Shown one piece after another: positions 7,462-13,243 of a stretch of DNA of 14,212 bases. The stretch is from Sulfurimonas sp. (GTDB lineage Bacteria; Campylobacterota; Campylobacteria; Campylobacterales; Sulfurimonadaceae). The translations under genes and the position numbers were made by a program. Positions within the stretch are counted from its first letter, which is position 1. Each line of letters opens with the position of its first letter. The stretch covers positions 1 through 14,212 of the forward strand of contig JAMORZ010000061.1 in assembly GCA_027063295.1 (NCBI GenBank), given 5' to 3'. The notes under the pieces were generated by a model. The model worked only from the letters and a program-made list of their open reading frames with translations. It searched no databases and was not told the DNA's origin.

Positions 7462-7999
7462 TATTAATACCAATATAGATACAGTTTACATCTGATTTAT
7501 TATTTGTCTCTAAATCTGAGTTTTCCTTTTGATATGTAGTATATCTGTAGTCATAAGAGATTTCGATATCGAAGGTTTTATCAATAGGGATAAAAACTCC
7601 CCCTGCAAGGTTGAAAGAACCAAATTGAAGAGATTTTTCTGCTTCGCCAAAATTATCTAAGATACCTGTACCCATTCCAACTTTTAGGTAAGGGTAGAGA
7701 TAAATATCAAAATCAAATGCTTTGAGCATCGCTACATTAAAGCCGTATTTTGCATGCCCAATGATAGGTGTTGCACTATAATCAGCATGGTCAATATAAT
7801 CTACTGAAAATTCCACAGCATAGGCTTTTCTTTCACCATAGCCAACTTTTAGAGTAAAACCGTTGTCAGATAATGAGACAGACTCCATACTATTATTTGT
7901 ATATTGTTCATTGTAATAGTTATACCCGGCACCTAAATAAAGTTGAGATTCTGCAAAGAGAGAAGAGATAAGTAGTGTTAAAAAAAGTATTTTTTTCAA
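7451..7999 (-). CDS. Small outer-membrane beta-barrel protein
   Basis: This is a 182-residue protein with a clear signal peptide (MKKILFLTLLISSLFA, cleavage probably before ESQLYLGAG). The rest is a series of alternating polar and hydrophobic strands rich in Tyr, Gly and aromatic residues (QLYLGAGYNYY, FTLKVGYG, AVEFSVDYI, YLYPYLKVGMGTG, FNLAGGVFIP, FDIEISYDYRYTTY), ending in YIGINTRF. A terminal Phe is the usual insertion signal for outer-membrane barrels. The size and strand number suggest an eight-stranded, OmpA-transmembrane/OmpW-like barrel. The ligand or role is unknown. The start is TTG (complement of 7997-7999), with AGGA 7 nt upstream (8007-8010) and TATAAT at 8024-8029. It converges on the hydrolase gene and overlaps it by 11 bp. 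Confidence 0.82.
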   Translation of the reverse strand: MKKILFLTLLISSLFAESQLYLGAGYNYYNEQYTNNSMESVSLSDNGFTLKVGYGERKAYAVEFSVDYIDHADYSATPIIGHAKYGFNVAMLKAFDFDIYLYPYLKVGMGTGILDNFGEAEKSLQFGSFNLAGGVFIPIDKTFDIEISYDYRYTTYQKENSDLETNNKSDVNCIYIGINTRF

Positions 8000-8023
8000 A
8001 GAGTTATCCTGATTTTTTATGAA

Positions 8024-8029
8024 ATTATA
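8024..8029 (-). promoter_or_regulatory. -10 box of the outer-membrane barrel gene
   Basis: On the - strand, TATAAT is preceded by TTTTTGGA and followed 17-22 nt later by AGGA and then the TTG start. The predicted transcription start is near 8017, giving a leader of about 18 nt. The gap is shared with the divergent promoter at 8103. Confidence 0.65.
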
Positions 8030-8098
8030 TCCAAAAACTCTCTTGAATCCTTAAAAAACAAAACTTCTTCACATCACTTAGAAAATTGATGCGAAATT

Positions 8099-8108
8099 TT
8101 GCTATAAT
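8099..8108 (+). promoter_or_regulatory. Extended -10 promoter of the ferredoxin-panD-ybaB-PDZ-ispA-tkt operon
   Basis: The + strand reads TTTTGCTATAAT, a perfect TATAAT (8103-8108) with a TGN extension, typical of housekeeping promoters in Campylobacterota. No proper -35 was found at 16-18 nt. The predicted start is near 8115, about 20 nt before the ATG at 8136, with AAGGA at 8123-8127 in between. Confidence 0.75.
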
Positions 8109-8135
8109 TTCACAAAAAATTTAAGGACAGCTTTT

Positions 8136-8510
8136 ATGGGAATCCCTCAACCAGCTTATTATATATTTAAATGTGAGCAATCAGCTCCTCCAGGTATGCC
8201 AAAACCATCATGTGTAACACCACAAACACAGGATCTTTTTCAATACCTTGCACAATCTTTAATGCAACAAGGGATTATGGGAACAGTTCAACCTATCCGT
8301 ACATCTTGTATGAACCGTTGTCAAATGGGACCAGTAATGCTAGTAGAACCTGGTCATACTATGTATGCGGGGCTTACAAAAGAGAAAATAGACAGAATCG
8401 TAGAAGAGCATATTCTTGGTGGTAATGTTGTTGAAGAGTTTGTTATCGATGCTGAGATGTGGGATGAGCCAATCTCTCCTGCTGATATGAAAAAACAGAT
8501 GGGAATGTAG
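8136..8510 (+). CDS. Thioredoxin-like [2Fe-2S] ferredoxin
   Basis: This is a 124-residue electron carrier of the thioredoxin-fold ferredoxin family (related to clostridial and Aquifex-type ferredoxins and to the NuoE fold). The four cysteines are C13, C26, C58 and C62. Their spacing (13, 32, 4) is nearly that of the Aquifex aeolicus protein (as I recall, C9, C22, C55, C59), which ligates one [2Fe-2S] cluster. The context PIRTSCMNRCQMGPVMLVEP (53-72) matches this family. The C-terminal tail of about 30 residues, acidic and Met-rich, is longer than the core needs. It is cytosolic with no signal peptide. The start has AAGGA at 8123-8127. It is the first gene of the operon and lies 9 bp before panD. 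The redox partner is not evident from the sequence. Confidence 0.88.
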   Translation: MGIPQPAYYIFKCEQSAPPGMPKPSCVTPQTQDLFQYLAQSLMQQGIMGTVQPIRTSCMNRCQMGPVMLVEPGHTMYAGLTKEKIDRIVEEHILGGNVVEEFVIDAEMWDEPISPADMKKQMGM

Positions 8511-8519
8511 GACAGATCT

Positions 8520-8885
8520 ATGACTATAGAGATGCTTTATAGTAAGATCCACCGTGCTACAGTAACAGATGCAAATCTTAACTATGTAGGTTCTATTACT
8601 ATCGATGAAGAGCTTTTAGAAGCTTCAAAGATGAGAGTTGGACAAAAAGTTGAGATTCTTAATATCAACAACGGTGAGCGTTTTACAACATATATTATCT
8701 TGGGTGAGCGTGGTAAACGTGATATCTGTCTCAATGGTGCTGCAGCCCGTAAAGTGCATCCAGGTGACAAAGTGATTATTGTTGCCTATGCGACATACAC
8801 TGAGGCTGAGTTAGAAAATTACAAACCAACAGTTGTTCTTTTAAATGATCAGAACAATATAGATGAGATCGTAGAGAGTATCTAA
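8520..8885 (+). CDS. panD: Aspartate 1-decarboxylase (pyruvoyl enzyme)
   Basis: PanD decarboxylates L-aspartate to beta-alanine, the precursor of pantothenate and coenzyme A. The 121-residue proenzyme self-cleaves between G24 and S25 (NYVGSITID), Ser25 becoming the pyruvoyl group. K9, R54, Y58 and N72 fall at the same numbers as the known active-site residues of the E. coli enzyme, and the block LNGAAARKVHPGD is typical. The ATG at 8520 is preferred over M5 (8532): AGGA at 8509-8512 is 7 nt upstream, and the cleavage site then keeps the canonical number 24/25. The final A of its TAA stop is also the A of the next ATG (1-bp overlap), implying coupling to ybaB. Confidence 0.97.
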   Translation: MTIEMLYSKIHRATVTDANLNYVGSITIDEELLEASKMRVGQKVEILNINNGERFTTYIILGERGKRDICLNGAAARKVHPGDKVIIVAYATYTEAELENYKPTVVLLNDQNNIDEIVESI

Positions 8886-9199
8886 TGTTTGGTGATATGG
8901 GTGATTTAGGTAAAATGCTTGAGGGGATGCAAGAAAATGCTCAAAAGCTTAAAGATGAACTTGCAAACAAAACTTTTAGTGTAAAAACTGGTGGCGGTAT
9001 GGTTGAGCTTAGTGTCAATGGAAATGGTGAAGTGATCGATCTTAGTATTGATGATGAGCTCTTAGAAGATAAAGACTCTCTGCAAATTTTACTAATTGGC
9101 GCTATTAATGATGCCAACAAAATGGTGCAACAAAACCAACAACAATCAGCAATGGGAATGCTCGGTGGCATGGCAAACCCTTTTGGTGGGATGAAATAG
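8885..9199 (+). CDS. YbaB/EbfC family nucleoid-associated protein
   Basis: A small (104 aa) DNA-binding protein of the YbaB/EbfC family, a homodimer that binds DNA non-specifically and is usually found beside recR/dnaX, though not here. The typical pattern is visible: an N-terminal helix with LGKMLEGMQENAQKLKDEL (8-26), the central strands FSVKTGGGMVELSVNGNGEV (31-50) followed by IDLSIDDELLED, and a Met/Gly/Gln-rich tail ending in GGMANPFGGMK. The ATG overlaps the panD stop by 1 bp (TAATG). The Shine-Dalgarno is weak (GAGAG, about 8874-8878), so translation probably depends on re-initiation. From memory, the gene order ybaB-PDZ-ispA-tkt is also seen in Campylobacter. Confidence 0.93.
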   Translation: MFGDMGDLGKMLEGMQENAQKLKDELANKTFSVKTGGGMVELSVNGNGEVIDLSIDDELLEDKDSLQILLIGAINDANKMVQQNQQQSAMGMLGGMANPFGGMK

Positions 9200-10180
9200 G
9201 TGTTTCGCCTATTTCTAGCACTTACACTCCTTTTTTTTAACCTTTATGCTTGTAAAGGTGGTTACAACTCTTGTAAACAAAAGATCAAAGATTCACACTC
9301 CATAATCAATGGTAAACTCTATTTGAGTGTTGCTAAGCACAAAAGAATTATCTACTCTTTAAAAAAACCTCGTGCAAAAATTTTAAAATATGATCCTTTT
9401 TTATCTCTTTATCTTGTGGAAGATAAGAAAGGTTTTCAATACCCTTTTGTTATCAATTATCATCTTGCACTTGGTGTTGCTGGTGTTGATGCAAAAAGAG
9501 CAATTGAGGGACGGATCAAAAAACATCAAATTGGGCTTAACAAATTAGCAACATTTTCAGAACCTCTTCAGATACCCTCTGTTTTACTTACAAGTTGCTG
9601 TTCTCTTGAGGGGATAGTAACACCTCGTGGGATTATTGAAAAAGAGTATATTGATCATTTTTTAAAAACACAAAAAGTTGAGTACTCAGACATAGGGATT
9701 AGAATAGATGACAAAGAGAATAAAATTTTTGTTGTTGCAATTAACCCTTTTTTAAAAGCTAATCCATTTTTGGTTGGCGATGAGATAGTAGAGTATGATG
9801 GCAAAAGGGTTAAAAGTGCTGCAAAACTTATGAGAGATATACTCTTTTGTAAAGTAGGTTCACACCATAGAGTCAAAATTAAGCGTGACTCTAAGATGAA
9901 GAGTTTTAAGGTTGTGACAACAAAACGTATGGGTGGAGGGGAGAGAAGCGATACCTTTATGGAGTTTTTAGGACTTCATTTTGATAAAAATCTCAAAATA
10001 GTAAAAATAGAACCCAAAGCACAAAAGTATCAACTCAAACTTGGAGACAAACTCCTTCAGGCAAATCAAGAAGATATTAAAACCCAAACGCAGCTTACAA
10101 AAATCATCTCTCAACGTGAAAAAGAGCTTTATCTCCTTTTTGAGAGAAATGATTTTGAATTTTTTGTCAAAGTTAAGTAA
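9200..10180 (+). CDS. Secreted double-PDZ-domain protein, function unknown
   Basis: This 326-residue protein has an N-terminal signal (MFRLFLALTLLFFNLYAC). LYAC resembles a lipobox with C18 as the lipidation site, but Tyr at -2 is atypical, so either a lipoprotein or a soluble periplasmic form is possible. Residues about 25-160 form a basic, mostly beta region of no recognised type, with a vicinal C133-C134 pair. Two PDZ-like units follow: about 163-240, with NPFLVGDEIVEYDGKRV (188-204), and about 255-325, with LKLGDKLLQANQEDI (279-293). No protease domain is present, so this is not a DegP-type enzyme; a scaffold or adaptor role in the envelope is inferred. The GTG start directly follows the ybaB TAG with no gap, with a G-rich GGTGGG (9185-9190) upstream. 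It sits inside a metabolic operon, which gives no clue to its function. Confidence 0.85.
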   Translation: MFRLFLALTLLFFNLYACKGGYNSCKQKIKDSHSIINGKLYLSVAKHKRIIYSLKKPRAKILKYDPFLSLYLVEDKKGFQYPFVINYHLALGVAGVDAKRAIEGRIKKHQIGLNKLATFSEPLQIPSVLLTSCCSLEGIVTPRGIIEKEYIDHFLKTQKVEYSDIGIRIDDKENKIFVVAINPFLKANPFLVGDEIVEYDGKRVKSAAKLMRDILFCKVGSHHRVKIKRDSKMKSFKVVTTKRMGGGERSDTFMEFLGLHFDKNLKIVKIEPKAQKYQLKLGDKLLQANQEDIKTQTQLTKIISQREKELYLLFERNDFEFFVKVK

Positions 10181-10188
10181 AAAGGGCA

Positions 10189-10194
10189 TATAAT
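10189..10194 (+). promoter_or_regulatory. TATAAT immediately upstream of ispA (possible leaderless promoter)
   Basis: A perfect TATAAT lies 5 nt before the ispA ATG at 10200. If it is used, transcription would start at or next to the A of the start codon. The only Shine-Dalgarno-like run, AAAGGG (10181-10186), is 13 nt from the ATG, further than usual. The match could be chance in AT-rich DNA. Confidence 0.4.
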
Positions 10195-10199
10195 TCCAC

Positions 10200-11051
10200 A
10201 TGCAAAATTTTGAGCAGTTTTTATTAGATAATTTACCACAATCACAAAGTTTTCATCCAACTTATCAGGATGCCCTGCAAAATATGCTTGTAGCTGGTGG
10301 AAAACGTTTTCGTCCTGCTTTGCTGTTGGGTGTTGTAAAAGCATACAATCCACTTATGATACAGAGCGCTTACCATGCTGCGTTTGCTATAGAGCTTCTT
10401 CACACATACTCACTGATCCATGATGATCTTCCTGCGATGGACAACTCTCCGCTTCGTCGTGGAAAGCCAACACTGCATGTCAGCTTTGATGAGGTGACAG
10501 CGATCTTGGTTGGAGATGCACTAAACACCTACTCCTTTGAGGTACTTAGCAATGCTCCTTTTTCAGATACAACCCGTGTGAAGCTCATAAGAGAACTTGC
10601 ACACAACGGTGGTCTTAATGGTATGGTGCTTGGTCAGGCGATAGATTGCTACTTTGAGAATACCCCTTTAAAGGTAGAAGATATCAAACTTCTTCATACT
10701 AACAAAACAGCAAAACTTATAGCAGCTTCAATGAAAATGGGCGCTATCATTGTAGGTCGTGAAGAAGTGGCTGAGAAGCTGTATGAGTTTGGGATAAAGC
10801 TTGGGCTTTTGTTTCAGATACAAGATGATATCTTAGATGTTACACAATCAAGCCAGGAAGCAGGAAAACTTACAAACAATGATGGAGATAAAAACTCTTT
10901 TGTTACGATCTTGGGCTTAGAAGAGAGTATGTGTGAGGCAAATCTTTTGGCAGATGGACTTACACAAGAGATGAGTAGTTTTGATGAGCCACTCAAAAAA
11001 GAGCTCTTAGGATTACTCAACAAATATATAAACAGACATAAAAACCAATAA
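10200..11051 (+). CDS. ispA: (2E,6E)-farnesyl diphosphate synthase / short-chain polyprenyl synthetase
   Basis: Cytosolic trans-prenyltransferase that condenses isopentenyl diphosphate with dimethylallyl/geranyl diphosphate, feeding quinone and undecaprenyl lipid synthesis. The 283 residues show GGKRFRP (33-39), the first Asp-rich motif HDDLPAMDNSPLRRGKPT (74-91) in the DDxxxxD form typical of bacterial FPP synthases, and the second motif FQIQDDILD (205-213). GQAIDC (145-150) and NKTAKLI (168-174) are also characteristic. The length fits IspA (about 280-300) rather than the longer octaprenyl synthases. Chain length cannot be settled by eye, so geranylgeranyl diphosphate remains possible. It starts 19 bp after the PDZ gene and lies 11 bp before tkt. 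Confidence 0.93.
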   Translation: MQNFEQFLLDNLPQSQSFHPTYQDALQNMLVAGGKRFRPALLLGVVKAYNPLMIQSAYHAAFAIELLHTYSLIHDDLPAMDNSPLRRGKPTLHVSFDEVTAILVGDALNTYSFEVLSNAPFSDTTRVKLIRELAHNGGLNGMVLGQAIDCYFENTPLKVEDIKLLHTNKTAKLIAASMKMGAIIVGREEVAEKLYEFGIKLGLLFQIQDDILDVTQSSQEAGKLTNNDGDKNSFVTILGLEESMCEANLLADGLTQEMSSFDEPLKKELLGLLNKYINRHKNQ

Positions 11052-11062
11052 CAGGATAGAAT

Positions 11063-12982
11063 ATGAGCAATGCAATGCGTCAGAAAATGGCAGACAGTAT
11101 AAGATTTTTAGCAGCAGATATGGTACAAGCAGCAAACAGTGGTCACCCAGGTGCACCTATGGGACTTGCAGATATCGCAGTGGTGCTTAGTGAGCATTTA
11201 AAACACAACCCAAAAAACCCTTCATGGCTCAACCGTGACAGAGTAGTTTTCTCAGGTGGGCATGGAACAGGGCTTATCTATTCACTCTACTATCTCTGGG
11301 GATATGGTTTAGAGTTAGAAGATCTCAAACAATTTCGTCAACTAGATTCACTTACTCCAGGACACCCTGAGTTTGGACATACTGCTGGTGTGGAGATCAC
11401 AACAGGACCACTTGGTCAGGGTGTGGCAAACGCAGTTGGTTTTTCGATGGCAAGTAAGTTTATGGGTGCTCAGGTAAACTCAGATACTGCTGATGTGATT
11501 GATCATTATGTTTACTGTCTGTGTGGTGATGGTGACTTAGAGGAAGGGATCAGCTATGAAACATGTTCTATCGCTGGGCACAACAAGCTGGATAACCTTA
11601 TTCTTATCTATGATTCTAACCGTATAACAATCGAGGGTAGCACAGATCTTAGTATCTCAGAGAATATCTCTATGCGTTTTGAATCTCAAGGCTGGGAAGT
11701 GCTGGAGTGTGATGGGCACGATTTTGATGCAATCGATGCTGCAATCACTCAGGCTAAAGCTGCTGATAAGCCTGTACTCATCATTGCAAATACTATCATC
11801 GCAAAAGGTGCTGGAAAATTAGAGGGTTCTCACCACTCTCATGGTGCACCACTAGGTGACGATGTGATCGCAGAAGCAAAAAAAGCAGCAGGATTTGACC
11901 CTGAGAAGAAATTCTTTGTGCCTGAAGATGTGATGGCAAGATTTAGATGTGCTATAGAAGAGGGAGATTTGGCTGAGCGTGAGTGGATCCACTCACTCAA
12001 AACACTTCCACTTATGGAGCAAAATGAGGTTTTAGATGCACTTCAAAATCCAGACTTCTCACGCATTGAGTGGCCAGAGTTTGACAAAGCAGATGCAACA
12101 AGAAACACAAACGGAAAAATCATAAACGCAATCGCTAAAGCAGTGCCAAGTTTCTTAGGTGGAAGTGCAGATTTAAGTCCATCAAACAAAACATATCTTA
12201 ACGATATGGGAGTGTATCCAAAAGGGCGCAATATCTACTTTGGTATCCGTGAACATGCTATGGCTTCTATTGCAAATGCAATGGCTCTTTATGGACCGCT
12301 TATGCCATTTACTTCTACTTTCTTTGTGTTTTCAGATTATCTCAAACCAGCTGTTCGTATTGCAGCACTTACGGGAATTCAACAGTTCTTTATCTGGACA
12401 CACGATTCTATTGGTGTGGGTGAAGATGGTCCAACACACCAACCAATCGAGCATCTTTCACAATTCCGTGCACTTCCAAACTTCTATGTTTGGCGTCCTG
12501 CTGATGGTGTGGAAAATATTGCAGCTTGGAGGGTAGCACTTGAGATGAAAAACTCACCATCTGCATTTGTATGTTCACGCCAAAACCTTGCACAGCTTCC
12601 AACACCTGTAGTTGGTGATGCTTCTAAAGGTGGGTATCTTTTAGCAAGTGATGAAAACGCAGTGATCACACTTATGGCTTCAGGAAGTGAAGTGGAGTTA
12701 GCACTCAAAGTCAAAGAGCAGCTCAATGCCATCGATGTTCCTGCAAATGTGGTTTCTGTTCCATGTTATGATCTTTTTATTGAACAAGATGCAGCATATA
12801 TCAACTCTATCATCCAAGAAGATACAAAAAAAGTAGCTATTGAAGCTGCTCGTGGACTTGAGTGGTACCGTTTTGCAGATACAGTAGTAGCGATGGATAG
12901 TTTTGGAGCATCAGCACCAGCAGCAAAACTTTTTGAGAAGTTTGGTTTTAGTGTTGAGAGCATTATGGAGAAGATTAAGTAG
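11063..12982 (+). CDS. tkt: Transketolase
   Basis: This thiamine-diphosphate enzyme of the non-oxidative pentose phosphate pathway moves two-carbon units between ketoses and aldoses, supplying ribose and erythrose phosphates (and, with isoprenoid genes nearby, sugar phosphates). The 639 residues are slightly shorter than E. coli TktA (663). SGHPGAPMGLAD (26-37) and SGGHGTGLIYS (64-74, H67) line the active site. GDGDLEEG (155-162), with N174 in AGHNKLDN and the later YDSNRI, forms the ThDP/metal site. GIREHAM (394-400) contains E397, which activates the cofactor. HDSIGVGEDGPTHQPIEHL (447-465) is the sugar-phosphate-binding block. RBS AGGA (11053-11056) precedes the ATG at 11063. It is the last gene of the operon; a T9 terminator hairpin lies about 84 bp after the stop. 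Confidence 0.98.
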   Translation: MSNAMRQKMADSIRFLAADMVQAANSGHPGAPMGLADIAVVLSEHLKHNPKNPSWLNRDRVVFSGGHGTGLIYSLYYLWGYGLELEDLKQFRQLDSLTPGHPEFGHTAGVEITTGPLGQGVANAVGFSMASKFMGAQVNSDTADVIDHYVYCLCGDGDLEEGISYETCSIAGHNKLDNLILIYDSNRITIEGSTDLSISENISMRFESQGWEVLECDGHDFDAIDAAITQAKAADKPVLIIANTIIAKGAGKLEGSHHSHGAPLGDDVIAEAKKAAGFDPEKKFFVPEDVMARFRCAIEEGDLAEREWIHSLKTLPLMEQNEVLDALQNPDFSRIEWPEFDKADATRNTNGKIINAIAKAVPSFLGGSADLSPSNKTYLNDMGVYPKGRNIYFGIREHAMASIANAMALYGPLMPFTSTFFVFSDYLKPAVRIAALTGIQQFFIWTHDSIGVGEDGPTHQPIEHLSQFRALPNFYVWRPADGVENIAAWRVALEMKNSPSAFVCSRQNLAQLPTPVVGDASKGGYLLASDENAVITLMASGSEVELALKVKEQLNAIDVPANVVSVPCYDLFIEQDAAYINSIIQEDTKKVAIEAARGLEWYRFADTVVAMDSFGASAPAAKLFEKFGFSVESIMEKIK

Positions 12983-12985
12983 TTT

Positions 12986-13013
12986 TTGAATATTTTTTCT
13001 TTTTTGGTATAAT
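12986..13013 (+). promoter_or_regulatory. Strong sigma-70-type promoter of the intergenic RNA locus
   Basis: TTGAAT (12986-12991), a 16-nt spacer and TGG-TATAAT (TATAAT at 13008-13013 with a TGN extension) form the best promoter in the window. It begins 3 bp after the tkt stop. The predicted start is near 13020-13021, exactly where the long-range helix of the putative RNA begins. No ORF follows on this strand before the convergent permease gene. Confidence 0.7.
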
Positions 13014-13050
13014 TTTACCGATGCATTTCAAAAGTCCTGATGGCTGATTA

Positions 13051-13084
13051 CCATTTGGCACCAAAGCTCTTATGCCATTTGGCA
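13051..13084 (+). repeat. Direct repeat CCATTTGGCA, two copies
   Basis: CCATTTGGCA occurs exactly at 13051-13060 and 13075-13084 (start-to-start distance 24). The second copy forms the loop and part of the terminator stem; the first contributes the 5' strand of the nested 8-bp helix. TGGCA of the first copy (13056-13060) can instead pair with TGCCA (13073-13077), competing with the terminator stem. Confidence 0.7.
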
Positions 13085-13100
13085 TAAGGGCTTTTTTTTT
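13066..13100 (+). terminator. Strong intrinsic terminator (hairpin plus T9)
   Basis: GCTCTTATGCC (13066-13076) pairs with GGCATAAGGGC (13081-13091), 11 bp with one G-U, an ATTT loop, followed directly by nine T (13092-13100). This is the classic form of a factor-independent terminator. It can serve tkt read-through and the transcript from the promoter at 13008. Its arms overlap the candidate RNA. Confidence 0.8.
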
Positions 13101-13160
13101 GCAAAATTTTTTGTGGGCAGTGTTGGGTGGGAGTGCCAAAGAAAGAGGCTTTTGAAATGC

Positions 13161-13214
13161 TCAGGATTTTAATCCTACTGCTAATTCTTGGTTGTTTATC
13201 TAAACTGTTTTAGT
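13161..13214. other. Non-coding spacer with a small hairpin
   Basis: Between the candidate RNA and the permease terminator there is no ORF. AGGATTTTAATCCT (13163-13176) can form a short stem of 5-6 bp and might be the 3' end of the RNA, but no T-run follows it. The remainder shows nothing recognisable. Confidence 0.4.
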
Positions 13215-13243
13215 AAAAAAGAGGGCTCATCATCCTCTTTTTT
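13215..13243. terminator. Bidirectional terminator hairpin at the end of the AEC permease gene
   Basis: AAAAAAGAGG (13215-13224) pairs with CCTCTTTTTT (13234-13243) over 10 bp around a 9-nt loop. The A and T flanks provide a U-tract on both strands. On the - strand it begins within the permease stop codon (13243-13245), so it most likely ends that transcript. It also blocks + strand read-through from the RNA locus. Confidence 0.75.

Larger units (their letters stand above)
13020..13160 (+). ncRNA. Candidate structured non-coding RNA (6S-like outline, identity unproven)
   Basis: A perfect 12-bp pair joins the two ends: GCATTTCAAAAG (13023-13034) with CTTTTGAAATGC (13149-13160). It can be extended inward by a U-G and a C-G pair. 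Nested inside is an exact 8-bp helix, TTTGGCAC (13054-13061) with GTGCCAAA (13133-13140), and inside that an 11-bp hairpin (13066-13091, one G-U pair). A strong promoter places the transcript 5' end at the foot of the outer helix. Paired ends, an unpaired stretch between two helices and a location between convergent genes resemble 6S RNA (ssrS), which regulates RNA polymerase. However, 140 nt is shorter than usual 6S, and the hairpin is followed by nine T, which should terminate transcription. Alternatives are an 80-nt sRNA ending at that terminator, or a mobile-element remnant. The tmRNA, RNase P RNA and SRP RNA signatures are absent. Confidence 0.45.

Noticed and set aside
7461..7470. GTATTAATAC palindrome at the convergent gene ends
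   Set aside because: The 10-bp perfect palindrome is AT-rich, has no loop and no T-tract, so it is not a credible terminator or operator.
8086..8108. TTGATG as -35 for the ferredoxin promoter
   Set aside because: The spacing to TATAAT is only 11 nt, too short for a sigma-70 pair; the extended -10 alone is the better reading.
8532..8885. Alternative panD start at the second ATG
   Set aside because: The upstream ATG at 8520 has a well-spaced AGGA and keeps the processing site at residues 24/25 as in known PanD.
12240..12536. Alternative-frame ORF inside tkt
   Set aside because: It is a shadow of the transketolase frame, with no family features and no ribosome site.
13023..13160. MITE or insertion remnant with 12-bp terminal inverted repeats
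   Set aside because: The flanks (accgat / tcagga) show no target-site duplication, and the promoter position and nested inner helices fit an RNA better. Not fully excluded.
13020..13180. Known riboswitch or SRP/tmRNA/RNase P RNA
   Set aside because: I see none of the conserved cores (for example the SRP GGAAGGAAGCA-type loop, or the fluoride, cobalamin and Moco motifs), and no gene lies downstream on the same strand.
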